A DNA stretch of 64,000 nt, taken from contig CAYRFE010000011.1 of the NCBI GenBank assembly GCA_964423645.1, forward strand, positions 1-64,000. The letters are read 5' to 3'. The notes under the pieces are model-generated. The model was not told the DNA's origin. It ran no database searches and saw nothing but the letters and a program-made list of their open reading frames with translations. The stretch comes from CAYRFE01 sp964423645 [NCBI: uncultured bacterium]. Lineage in GTDB: Bacteria > Macinerneyibacteriota > Macinerneyibacteria > Macinerneyibacteriales. Below, one piece after another: positions 34,219-42,134 of this stretch. Every line of letters begins with the position of its first letter. The stretch's first letter is position 1. Position numbers and translations under genes: made by a program.

Positions 34219-34246
34219 TTGACTGATTTGATTTATAATATAAAAT
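34219..34246 (+). promoter_or_regulatory. Promoter of the WD40-like lipoprotein gene
   Basis: TTGACT (34219-34224), 16-bp spacer, TAAAAT (34241-34246). Confidence 0.6.
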
Positions 34247-34299
34247 CATGGAGCAAAAAAGTAATTTATGACTAAGCAATACTATTATGGAGGTTCATA

Positions 34300-35199
34300 A
34301 TGAAAATCAAAGAGTGTCTTTTTTTACTGTTGTTAGGATTTCTGCTTGCTTCATGTTCCGAAGATATTACAGTGCCTAGTATTGTATTAGATAGTAATAC
34401 TGAAATAGTGTTTATGAGTAAGCGTGACGGAAATGCTGAAATATATACGATGAAATCGGATGGTTCCAATCTAATTCGATTAACAAATAATACTGCCGAT
34501 GATTCTTACCCCTCGTGGTCTTCAGATGGAACAAAAATTGTATTTGTCAGCTTACGAGATGGTAATAGAGAGATATATACGATGGACGCTGACGGTGCTA
34601 ATCAAACAAGATTAACCAATTCTGTGGGCTTTGATGGCACTCCTTCATGGTCTCCCGATGATTCAAAAATTGTGTTTGTGAGTGACCGCGATGGGAATTA
34701 TGAAATATATACTATGAGTGTTGATGGTTCAAATCTTGTTCGGTTGACAAGTAACACTTCCTGGGATGGTGTCCCATCATGGTCACCAAATGGGCTTATG
34801 ATTGCGTTTAGCAGTGAAAGAGATGGTGGGTTTGGTCAAATTTACACTATGGATATTAATGGTAATAACCAAACTAGAATTTCTACAAACGGACAATGGG
34901 AGAGTCAGTGTTCTTGGTCACCGGATAGCACAAAAATTTTATTTACAAGTTATAGAGATGGTAATTATGAGATTTATGTTATGAATTCAAACGGAACAAA
35001 TCAACGAAGACTGTCTCATCAAGATTCAGAGGATCAACATCCTTCTTGGTCACCAGATGGTTCGATGATAGTATTTGCAAGCAAAAGAGATGGGAATTAT
35101 GAGATTTATAAAATGGACACACAAGGAAATATTTTGAAGAAAGTAACCAATCATATAGAAGATGAGAATTATCCATGTTGCAAAAACAAACCAAAATAA
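34300..35199 (+). CDS. TolB-like beta-propeller lipoprotein
   Basis: A 299-residue lipoprotein: signal peptide with lipobox LASC (Cys19). The rest is six near-perfect 40-43-residue WD40-like/TolB propeller repeats, each with a RDGNxEIYTM core followed by xDGxNxxRLT and PSWSPDGxKIxF. Such Asp-Gly-rich PD40 propellers bind protein partners at the cell surface or periplasm. GGAGG precedes the ATG. The repeats are so alike that expansion by internal duplication is evident. No operon partner. Confidence 0.9.
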   Translation: MKIKECLFLLLLGFLLASCSEDITVPSIVLDSNTEIVFMSKRDGNAEIYTMKSDGSNLIRLTNNTADDSYPSWSSDGTKIVFVSLRDGNREIYTMDADGANQTRLTNSVGFDGTPSWSPDDSKIVFVSDRDGNYEIYTMSVDGSNLVRLTSNTSWDGVPSWSPNGLMIAFSSERDGGFGQIYTMDINGNNQTRISTNGQWESQCSWSPDSTKILFTSYRDGNYEIYVMNSNGTNQRRLSHQDSEDQHPSWSPDGSMIVFASKRDGNYEIYKMDTQGNILKKVTNHIEDENYPCCKNKPK

Positions 35200-35255
35200 T
35201 TGGAGAAATGATAACTATAAATAAATTTGTGTGTTAATGAGTTTCAAGTAGCGCA

Positions 35256-36173
35256 TCATGGCGGGCAAACTGCACAGATCGAGCGAAACATCTCTGTCGA
35301 TAGATAGCGATCGCCGCGATCAGCGAACAGTGTAACGACCGTGCTGCCTCTCGGGAGGTCTTTTGCGATTTCCATCGCCCCCCACAATGCGGCACCGCTA
35401 CTTATACCGCAGAAGAGTCCTTCGACCTCTGCAAGTTCACGCACGGCATTGAATGCCTCATCGTCTTTGCATATTACTTTCCCGTCAAGTAAAGACGGAT
35501 TGTATATTTTGGGTACGATTGATTCGCCCATGTTTTTCAATCCTTGGATTCGGTGATTCAACTCGGGTTCGATACCGACAACTTTTACATGGGGATAATT
35601 TTTTTTGAAAAAATGTGCACAACCCATTAATGTACCGGATGACCCTATACCTGCGACAAAATAGTCAATAGTATCGTTTGTTTGTGTGATGATCTCAGGT
35701 GCTGTGGTTTCAAAGTGAGCTTGCCAATTGGCGGGATTATCAAATTGATTGGGCATGTAATAGGTATCTCCATGTAATTCCATTATATGGTGTGCCCGTC
35801 TGATTGCACCATCCGTTTTATCACAACCGGGGGTGAGTTCGAGCTCTGCGCCAAGTGCAAGCAATATTGCACGTCGTTCCTCGCTGACACACGCTGGCAT
35901 TAATAGTTTGATTTTATAGCCCAATGCGGCGGCAACTACTGCCATTCCGATACCGGTGTTGCCTGATGTGGGTTCCAAAATTGTTTTTCCGGGAATCAAA
36001 AAACCCTTTGAAATGGCATCTTTTATCATAAAATAAGCGGGACGATCTTTAACTGACCCTCCGGGATTTGATCCCTCGAGTTTTGCCATAATTCGTACAC
36101 CTGTTTTTTCACTGTTCCAAACACGGGTAAGCTCGATTAACGGGGTATTGCCGATCGCTGATATGATACTCAT
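35256..36173 (-). CDS. cysK: Cysteine synthase (O-acetylserine sulfhydrylase)
   Basis: A 305-residue PLP enzyme making cysteine from O-acetylserine and sulfide. ISAIGNTPLIEL opens the protein; the PLP lysine is in NPGGSVKDRPA (about residues 36-46); the substrate loop is TSGNTGIGMA and the phosphate loop GIGSSGTLMG. I cannot separate CysK from CysM by eye. The start at 36173 has AAGGAGG; an upstream in-frame start lacks support. Apparently monocistronic. Confidence 0.93.
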   Translation of the reverse strand: MSIISAIGNTPLIELTRVWNSEKTGVRIMAKLEGSNPGGSVKDRPAYFMIKDAISKGFLIPGKTILEPTSGNTGIGMAVVAAALGYKIKLLMPACVSEERRAILLALGAELELTPGCDKTDGAIRRAHHIMELHGDTYYMPNQFDNPANWQAHFETTAPEIITQTNDTIDYFVAGIGSSGTLMGCAHFFKKNYPHVKVVGIEPELNHRIQGLKNMGESIVPKIYNPSLLDGKVICKDDEAFNAVRELAEVEGLFCGISSGAALWGAMEIAKDLPRGSTVVTLFADRGDRYLSTEMFRSICAVCPP

Positions 36174-36240
36174 GAAGCCTCCTTCGTGGTGCGAAGTAAT
36201 ATAACGTCTGTACAAACTAAATGCAAGCAGATAATGATCA

Positions 36241-36444
36241 TTTTAATCTAAATGGGTCAAATTCCCCGAAGCTTGCTTCGGCTTTGCTATTATAGTTTTG
36301 TTATTATAAGGGGTGTGGGGACGAAGTCCCCACTATATTAGAAAATAAGCCCCTCCCAAATTCAAAGGGAGGGGTTTGGGGTGGGTAAACAAATATAGTA
36401 TTTTTTGGGGCGATACCCCGTAGCTTGCTGCGGGGTAGTTCATT
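36241..36444 (+). repeat. Family A repeat, full copy
   Basis: Almost identical to 4195-4399 and 57736-57939. It ends 12 bases before the stop codon of the nitroreductase gene, so it lies immediately downstream of that minus-strand gene. Confidence 0.92.
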
Positions 36445-36455
36445 TTTTGAAACAC

Positions 36456-36989
36456 TCATGGTATCGGACAGGTGATATTCTCCATAAATGCAACGTCTGA
36501 TAACGGACGTCGAGTTGTACGATTGGGATTATCGTCTTCCTCGTAATATCCGAATGGTATGATTGATATGATTTCCCAGTGACCGGGGATCGGAATAAGT
36601 TTGCGTATATCACGTTTACTACAGGTTAGCACCCAGACTGCTCCCAGACCCAAGGCATGTATGGCGAGAAGTATGTTTTGAATAGCAGCAGCTGTATCCA
36701 ATTGGTAGCACATATCGTCCTCGTCATATTTTTCCCATGTGTCATGAGGATTTGCGCATACGACTATAACTGCAGGTGCTTTTTCAACGCATTGCTGATG
36801 TGCATACGGATCGAATTGTTTGATCTTTTCTTTGTCAGTCACTACAACAAATCGCCACGGTTGACGGTTACCGCCTGAAGGAGCGAGCGTGCCGGCCTCC
36901 AGTATTGCTCTGATTTTTTCTTTTTCTATCGGTTTGTCAATAAAGGTTCGTATGCTTCTTCGTCCTTTAAGTGCGGTAAAAAGCTCCAT
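36456..36989 (-). CDS. Nitroreductase-family FMN oxidoreductase
   Basis: A 177-residue nitroreductase-family protein binding FMN and using NAD(P)H; physiological substrate unknown. Typical features are the N-terminal RRSIRTFIDKPIE with the FMN-contacting Arg pair, LAPSGGNRQPWRFVVV, and the GLGAVWVLTC segment. I chose the ATG at 36989, preceded by AAAGGA. Two in-frame ATGs up to 37022 lie inside the end of a small upstream ORF. It is likely cotranscribed with that ORF from the promoter at 37205-37232. Confidence 0.9.
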   Translation of the reverse strand: MELFTALKGRRSIRTFIDKPIEKEKIRAILEAGTLAPSGGNRQPWRFVVVTDKEKIKQFDPYAHQQCVEKAPAVIVVCANPHDTWEKYDEDDMCYQLDTAAAIQNILLAIHALGLGAVWVLTCSKRDIRKLIPIPGHWEIISIIPFGYYEEDDNPNRTTRRPLSDVAFMENITCPIP

Positions 36990-37000
36990 AGTCAATCCTT

Positions 37001-37186
37001 TCATTTCATACAGCGTATCCAACAGTGTATTTTTGTTTTATGAATAGCGAAGCCTTCGAGCCTAGGGTGCGGCCTGTGTGATGTGTTCTTATCAGGACAT
37101 AGGGCGTGTTCTTGAATCGATTCGAAATACGTATTCGAGCGAACTGTATCAGGAACCATGCTTTTTATAAGACGGTTGGTCGGCAT
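37001..37186 (-). CDS. Small hypothetical protein, 61 residues
   Basis: An ORF starting MPTNRLIKSMVPDTV with AAAGGAGAG before its ATG and a sigma-70-type promoter 20 bases further up, ending 12 bases before the nitroreductase start. It is basic, with two Cys and several His in the C-terminal half (HKTKIHCWIRCMK). No family recognised. The good ribosome binding site argues for translation; the odd composition argues for a remnant. Confidence 0.45.
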   Translation of the reverse strand: MPTNRLIKSMVPDTVRSNTYFESIQEHALCPDKNTSHRPHPRLEGFAIHKTKIHCWIRCMK

Positions 37187-37204
37187 ACGAATCTCTCCTT
37201 TCTT

Positions 37205-37232
37205 TCAGTATACAAAATTATATAAAAAAGTC
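37205..37232 (-). promoter_or_regulatory. Promoter of the small ORF-nitroreductase unit
   Basis: Minus strand: TTGACT (37232-37227), 16-bp spacer, TATACT (37210-37205). Confidence 0.75.
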
Positions 37233-37371
37233 AAATCTTGTGTGTGAAAAGCGGTGAATTGTAGAAAATTTATCAGTTCAAGACCTTTGCAAAATCACAT
37301 TTTTTTATATAGTGGTAGAATACGAAGAATGAAATGATATGCAATGAAATATTTTTTATGTACTATTTTGA

Positions 37372-37399
37372 TTGATTTTTACGAATAGAGCATTATACT
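37372..37399 (+). promoter_or_regulatory. Promoter of the lipoprotein gene at 37421
   Basis: TTGATT (37372-37377), 16-bp spacer, TATACT (37394-37399), with AAAGGAG before the ATG. Confidence 0.6.
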
Positions 37400-37420
37400 G
37401 CATAAAAAAAGGAGTGATTC

Positions 37421-38047
37421 ATGAAGTATGTAATTATATCCATATGTATGTGTGTGTGCGTAATTTCATGCTCAAAGCAAAAGTTTGATACCATGAAAGA
37501 ATCGATGTTCAATAAAAGTATCAAGGGACGTGAGATGTTAATTGATGTGTATTATTCGATCGAACCGTTATATACTTTTCGATTCGCTACGATACAACTC
37601 TCTATACCAGCCACTGTGGACGATGGTTTTCCGCAAACAGCAAGCCCTGTTAGAATCAGTATTACCAATACATCTCCGCATCCGCTTAAATTGTATACAT
37701 CCCGGACGAGAATCACTCTTGGTGCCAGTGAATTCAAGTGTTTGGATAAAAAAACTGTAATAGATGCGGCGCGCCATGAAGATATGAGTTATTTAACGGA
37801 AAAACAAATTGAAAAATGGAAAGAGCGTGATCAGGGTGTGCGTGAACGTGCAGTCAATACACATTATTTGGAAACGATCTCGATTGAAACCGGAAAAACC
37901 GTCTCAGGGGTTGTATATTTTGATCGTCTGATCCAAAATAAACTGGGGCAGGCAACTATATGTGAACTGAGTTTGTTTTTTGAGGGAAAGGAACGTATTA
38001 CCATTGCCATGAAGAATAATAAATTACTTAAAGAAGAGTTACATTAA
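37421..38047 (+). CDS. Hypothetical lipoprotein
   Basis: A 208-residue protein with a lipoprotein signal peptide (lipobox VISC, Cys17) and then SKQKFD. The body is beta-rich (YTFRFATIQLSIPATV, TVSGVVYFDRL) and could be an immunoglobulin-like or DUF4352-type domain, but I do not recognise it. AAAGGAG lies seven bases before the ATG. Separate promoter; no operon partner. Confidence 0.7.
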   Translation: MKYVIISICMCVCVISCSKQKFDTMKESMFNKSIKGREMLIDVYYSIEPLYTFRFATIQLSIPATVDDGFPQTASPVRISITNTSPHPLKLYTSRTRITLGASEFKCLDKKTVIDAARHEDMSYLTEKQIEKWKERDQGVRERAVNTHYLETISIETGKTVSGVVYFDRLIQNKLGQATICELSLFFEGKERITIAMKNNKLLKEELH

Positions 38048-38071
38048 CATAAAAATGTGAGCAAGAAATAC

Positions 38072-38100
38072 TTGAATTACATAAAGAATGACTGTATACT
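38072..38100 (+). promoter_or_regulatory. Promoter of the cyanophycinase-like gene
   Basis: TTGAAT (38072-38077), 17-bp spacer, TATACT (38095-38100), GGAGGAG just before the ATG at 38120. Confidence 0.65.
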
Positions 38101-38119
38101 TCGGTGAATTGGAGGAGCC

Positions 38120-38764
38120 ATGGCGAGACGTTTGTTATGCGTGACGGGAAGTAGCGATTCAGATGTGCTTGAGCTTGCTGCGAATGATTTTTTAAATAAT
38201 TCCGGTAAGGATCATATTGTGGTTATTGCCGATAATTCATCAAATATGGCGGTAATCGATATATTCTTGGCACGTCACCGGATTCATCAATATGATATTA
38301 TATCTCCTGATATGTCAAGTATATCGTCATTACAACATGCATTAAAAACGTTGAAAAGTGCTTCAGGAATTATTCTTGACAAAACCCTCAGCGTGCATCA
38401 CGCGTGCAGCACGCAACCTCTTAAGGGTTTGATTGTTGAATTATATAATGCGGGAGTTCCGATTCTTGGGTGTGTTGAGCAGTCTTATTTATTACAAACG
38501 ACCTCAACTTCTCATCATGAGACCTTTTTACGCAGCCATGCTCTCGGTTTAATATCCGATCATCTAATATTTTCACCTGCTACCTCGAATCCCGCGCATA
38601 TGGCAGCGACCATGCAACGCTTAGGAGTATCACATGGTGTTGAGATCAGTCGAAGATCATGTGCGGTTTTTGTCAATGGACAACTTGATCATACACAAGG
38701 GGATGAAGTGTTGCATATAGAAACTCATATTCGTAAAAAGATACGGTATTCTTCGATACATTGA
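38120..38764 (+). CDS. Degenerate cyanophycinase-like (S51 fold) protein
   Basis: A 214-residue cytoplasmic protein. Its layout follows peptidase family S51/cyanophycinase: an opening VTGSSDSDVLEL, a middle PILGCVEQSYLL where active enzymes have GTSAGA with the nucleophilic Ser, and a tail HALGLISDHLIFSP...LGVSHGVEISRRSCAVF...GDEVLHIE matching the family's DqHF/GiGiDE.TA segments. The nucleophile elbow has changed, so peptidase activity is doubtful. The assignment rests on pattern memory alone. Confidence 0.5.
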   Translation: MARRLLCVTGSSDSDVLELAANDFLNNSGKDHIVVIADNSSNMAVIDIFLARHRIHQYDIISPDMSSISSLQHALKTLKSASGIILDKTLSVHHACSTQPLKGLIVELYNAGVPILGCVEQSYLLQTTSTSHHETFLRSHALGLISDHLIFSPATSNPAHMAATMQRLGVSHGVEISRRSCAVFVNGQLDHTQGDEVLHIETHIRKKIRYSSIH

Positions 38765-38814
38765 AACTCATTTTCATTACAACTATCGCTCAGATGTAAA
38801 TTATTCTTTTCATA

Positions 38815-38842
38815 TTGCAAATTGTACGCACAGGTATATAAT
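38815..38842 (+). promoter_or_regulatory. Promoter of ligA
   Basis: TTGCAA (38815-38820), 16-bp spacer, TATAAT (38837-38842); transcription would begin about 20 bases before the ATG at 38867. Confidence 0.65.
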
Positions 38843-38866
38843 TAGCCCACATGATGGGAAGTGAAA

Positions 38867-40894
38867 ATGCGTGACATTGTTACGAAAAGAATGATCGAAT
38901 TACGTAAGCTGATTGATTTTCACAATCATAAATATTACATTGAGAACAATCCCGATATTACCGATCAAGAGTTTGATATGCTCCTTAAAGAATTGGAACA
39001 ATTGGAAAATGAATTTCCCGATTTGATTACATCCGATTCTCCGACACAGCGCGTCGGAAGCGATCTTGTGAAGACATTTCCGTCGTGGACGCATTTTGTG
39101 CCGATGATGTCGATCGAGAATACCTATAGCATCGATGAACTGCGTGAATTCGACGAACGGTTGAGAAAACTATTGCCGGGCGAACATATCGATTATATGT
39201 GCGAACATAAGATCGACGGCGTAAGTATCAGTCTTGTATACGAAGGCGGTGTTTTGACCCATGCATCCACCCGCGGTGACGGTATAGCGGGTGAGGATGT
39301 GATCAGTAATATCAAGACCATTCCGTATATTCCCCTTTCGTTGCCTTTAGCCGGAACAGCGGAGATACGCGGTGAAGTGTATATGCAGAATGCTGATTTT
39401 GAAAATATCAATGCCGACCGTCAGGAAAACGGCGAACAATTATATGCAAACCCGCGCAATCTCACGGCAGGAACGTTGAAGTTACAGCTTCCGTCTGACG
39501 TAAGAAAACGTAAATTGCAGGTCTACTGCTACGGCAAAGGACGTTTTGACGGTTTGACATCTGAAAATCAGAAGGATTATCTCGCATATCTTCGTTCGCT
39601 TGGAATGAGGACAAATCCTGAAAGCGCGTATTGCGCCACGATCGATGACGTTTGGGCATATTGCGAGGCATGGCGGGAAAAACGCTTTGCGCTGCCGTAT
39701 GCGATCGACGGTATTGTCGTAAAAGTTAATTCCTTCGCATTATATGAAAAACTCGGCGCAACCATGAAAACACCGCGCTGGCTCATTGCGTATAAATATC
39801 CGGCTGAGCGAAAGATGACGGTTTTGAACGATATCATTATCAGCGTGAGCCGTACCGGTTCTTTAAATCCGATTGCAGACCTAGAGCCGGTCCATATCGG
39901 CGGCACTGTGGTCAAACGAGCGCAACTGTATAATCTTGATGATATCCACCGTAAAGATATTCGAATCGGCGATCATGTATATATTGAAAAGGGAGGGGAG
40001 ATCATCCCTAAGGTCGTTGAAGTGATATTTGAAAAACGCTCAGGGAATGAACGCGTTTTTGATATGCCAAAATCATGCCCTGTGTGTAATGGTGATGTTT
40101 CATTGGTTGAGGGGGAAGTTGCATACCGTTGTACCAATCCGTCTTGCCCTGCACAGGTGAAGGCCAGAATTTTGAATTTTGTGTCTGCCGACGGCTTTGA
40201 TATTGAGCAACTCGGCGAGAAATGGATAGAAATATTCGTAGACAAAGGATTGTTGAAAACATTTGCCGATATTTTCAGACTTACGTATGATTCAGTTATC
40301 TCGATCGACCGCATGGGCGATAAATCTGCAAAAAACCTGCTGAATGCCGTTCAAGCTGCACGAACGATCGGGCTTGGTCGCTTTATCTATGCATTGGGAA
40401 TTCCCTATGTAGGGAAAAAAGCTGCGATGACGTTGGAAAAAGAGTGCGTTACTATAGAAGCGGTCATGCAGAAGACCGCTGATGACCTGTCACAACTCGA
40501 TGGGATCGGCAGTATCACAGCCAAAAGCATCGCCGACTTTTTCAGCCATGAAGCCAATCGTGAGTTCATCGAAGATCTGTTGCGCTATGTTACGATCACG
40601 GCTAAGCGGTCTGACGGGTTGCCATGGAACGGAAAAATATTTGTCATTACCGGTACATTAACAAGTATGGGCAGAAAAGAAGCGGAAAAACTCATCGAGT
40701 CCCTTGGCGGTACGGCGTTATCGTCGGTCAGCGCGAAAACATGTGTGGTGATTGCGGGACACGACAGCGGCTCAAAACTTCAGAGAGCAACCGAATTGGC
40801 TGTCCCTGTGTGGGATGAAGCACGTTTTTTGTATGAAGCGGGCATTCCGGATCGAGACGAAAAACAACAGTCAAAAACTCTTTTTGACGAATAA
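38867..40894 (+). CDS. ligA: NAD-dependent DNA ligase
   Basis: A 675-residue LigA sealing nicks in replication and repair. In order: Ia domain, adenylation domain with the AMP-accepting Lys in CEHKIDGVSIS (about residue 115) and RGDGIAGEDVI, OB fold, a four-Cys zinc finger (CPVC ... CTNPSC, about 403-428), helix-hairpin-helix repeats (IGSITAKSIADFF) and a C-terminal BRCT domain (FVITGTLTSMGRKEA). Full length. I preferred the ATG at 38867 (GGGAAG upstream) to the GTG at 38861. A glycosyltransferase gene follows after nine bases. Confidence 0.97.
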   Translation: MRDIVTKRMIELRKLIDFHNHKYYIENNPDITDQEFDMLLKELEQLENEFPDLITSDSPTQRVGSDLVKTFPSWTHFVPMMSIENTYSIDELREFDERLRKLLPGEHIDYMCEHKIDGVSISLVYEGGVLTHASTRGDGIAGEDVISNIKTIPYIPLSLPLAGTAEIRGEVYMQNADFENINADRQENGEQLYANPRNLTAGTLKLQLPSDVRKRKLQVYCYGKGRFDGLTSENQKDYLAYLRSLGMRTNPESAYCATIDDVWAYCEAWREKRFALPYAIDGIVVKVNSFALYEKLGATMKTPRWLIAYKYPAERKMTVLNDIIISVSRTGSLNPIADLEPVHIGGTVVKRAQLYNLDDIHRKDIRIGDHVYIEKGGEIIPKVVEVIFEKRSGNERVFDMPKSCPVCNGDVSLVEGEVAYRCTNPSCPAQVKARILNFVSADGFDIEQLGEKWIEIFVDKGLLKTFADIFRLTYDSVISIDRMGDKSAKNLLNAVQAARTIGLGRFIYALGIPYVGKKAAMTLEKECVTIEAVMQKTADDLSQLDGIGSITAKSIADFFSHEANREFIEDLLRYVTITAKRSDGLPWNGKIFVITGTLTSMGRKEAEKLIESLGGTALSSVSAKTCVVIAGHDSGSKLQRATELAVPVWDEARFLYEAGIPDRDEKQQSKTLFDE

Positions 40895-40903
40895 ACGGGG
40901 GAT

Positions 40904-42031
40904 ATGAAAATTTTATATATTATTACCAAACTTGAATTAGGGGGCGCTCAAAAAGTATGCTTGAAACTAGCCGAAGCGTTTTCACGTGATCATGAAGTGC
41001 ATGTGATGGCAGGTAGAGGCGGTTTACTGGATGATGAGGCGCGACGATTATTTGGCGAAAGATTTATTGTCAACCCGTATATGGGACGTGAAATATCTCC
41101 GATTGAAGACATACAAGCATTGTGTTTTATTCGAAAATATATACGTCGGTATTCTTTTGATGTGATCCATACTCATTCTTCAAAAGCCGGTATTTTGGGA
41201 CGTTATGCGGCATATAAAGAAAAAACACATCGTATTATTCATACTATTCACGGATTTGCATTTAATGACTTTCGTAATGGGATCGTGAATGAAATTTATA
41301 AAACAATTGAACGGTGGGCTGCGCGTTATTCGCATGCATTGGTGGCTGTGACAAGCGAGGATATTGCAATCGGAGTTAAAAACAATATCGGATTCCCGAA
41401 GCAATATGTTTTAATTCGAGCCGCTGCGGATATTGCGTATTTTTCTGAGTATAAGAGTGATGCAGGCGTCATAAAAAAATCTCTTGCGATCCCGGAAAAT
41501 GCGAAGGTCGTTGCACAGATTTCGTGTTTTAAAAAGCAAAAAAATCCTGTTGACTTTATTCGCATGGCGGCGAGTGTTCTTCGTATAAAAAAAGATGTTT
41601 TTTTTGTGCTTATCGGTGACGGCATATTACGCAAAAAGATCGAAATGGCAGTTGCGCGGTATGGTATTTCCGATAATGTTCGATTGCTCGGGTGGAAAGA
41701 CGATGTGCGACCTTTCATTGCAGCGTGTGACGTAGTTACCTTAACGTCATTATGGGAAGGGTTACCTATCACCATCGTAGAGTCATTCGCGATGCGTAAA
41801 CCGGTGGTTGCAACATCGGTGAATGGGAATAAGGAAATGATAGTTCATGGTAAAAATGGTTTTTTGTATCAACCCGGTGATGTGACGAAGGCTGCTGATT
41901 ATATTTGTACACTTTTGGATAACAGAGCGATGCAGGTACAATTCGGTGATAACGGCTATGAAAAAGTTGCACAAGAGTTTTCAAATCAGGTAATGATTGA
42001 AAAAACGATGAAATTGTATAAAAACAGTTGA
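40904..42031 (+). CDS. Family 4 glycosyltransferase
   Basis: A 375-residue GT-B glycosyltransferase of family GT4, acting at the cytoplasmic membrane in polysaccharide or glycolipid synthesis; donor and acceptor unknown. N-terminal ITKLELGGAQKVCLKLAEAF and HTHSSKAGILGR are typical. The donor-site motif with its two Glu residues is SLWEGLPITIVESFAMRKP (about residues 283-301). GGGGGA precedes the ATG. Possibly cotranscribed with ligA. Confidence 0.92.
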   Translation: MKILYIITKLELGGAQKVCLKLAEAFSRDHEVHVMAGRGGLLDDEARRLFGERFIVNPYMGREISPIEDIQALCFIRKYIRRYSFDVIHTHSSKAGILGRYAAYKEKTHRIIHTIHGFAFNDFRNGIVNEIYKTIERWAARYSHALVAVTSEDIAIGVKNNIGFPKQYVLIRAAADIAYFSEYKSDAGVIKKSLAIPENAKVVAQISCFKKQKNPVDFIRMAASVLRIKKDVFFVLIGDGILRKKIEMAVARYGISDNVRLLGWKDDVRPFIAACDVVTLTSLWEGLPITIVESFAMRKPVVATSVNGNKEMIVHGKNGFLYQPGDVTKAADYICTLLDNRAMQVQFGDNGYEKVAQEFSNQVMIEKTMKLYKNS

Positions 42032-42079
42032 AAGATGAGGTATAAACGGCGTTATACCGTGTTCAAGCTGAAATAATTG

Positions 42080-42108
42080 TTGACAAAATGTGCAGATAGT
42101 CGTATAGT
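42080..42108 (+). promoter_or_regulatory. Promoter of the TPR-PilT cluster
   Basis: TTGACA (42080-42085), 17-bp spacer, TATAGT (42103-42108). It is the only clear promoter upstream of the genes from 42135 to about 53209. Confidence 0.8.
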
Positions 42109-42134
42109 ACAACGAAGAAAAGAGGGGTATTTGT

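Noticed and set aside
17315-35199. CRISPR array or tRNA genes
   Set aside because: No regularly spaced short repeats with unique spacers and no cloverleaf-compatible sequence with a T-loop motif were seen; the repeats in the lipoprotein at 34300 are coding propeller blades.
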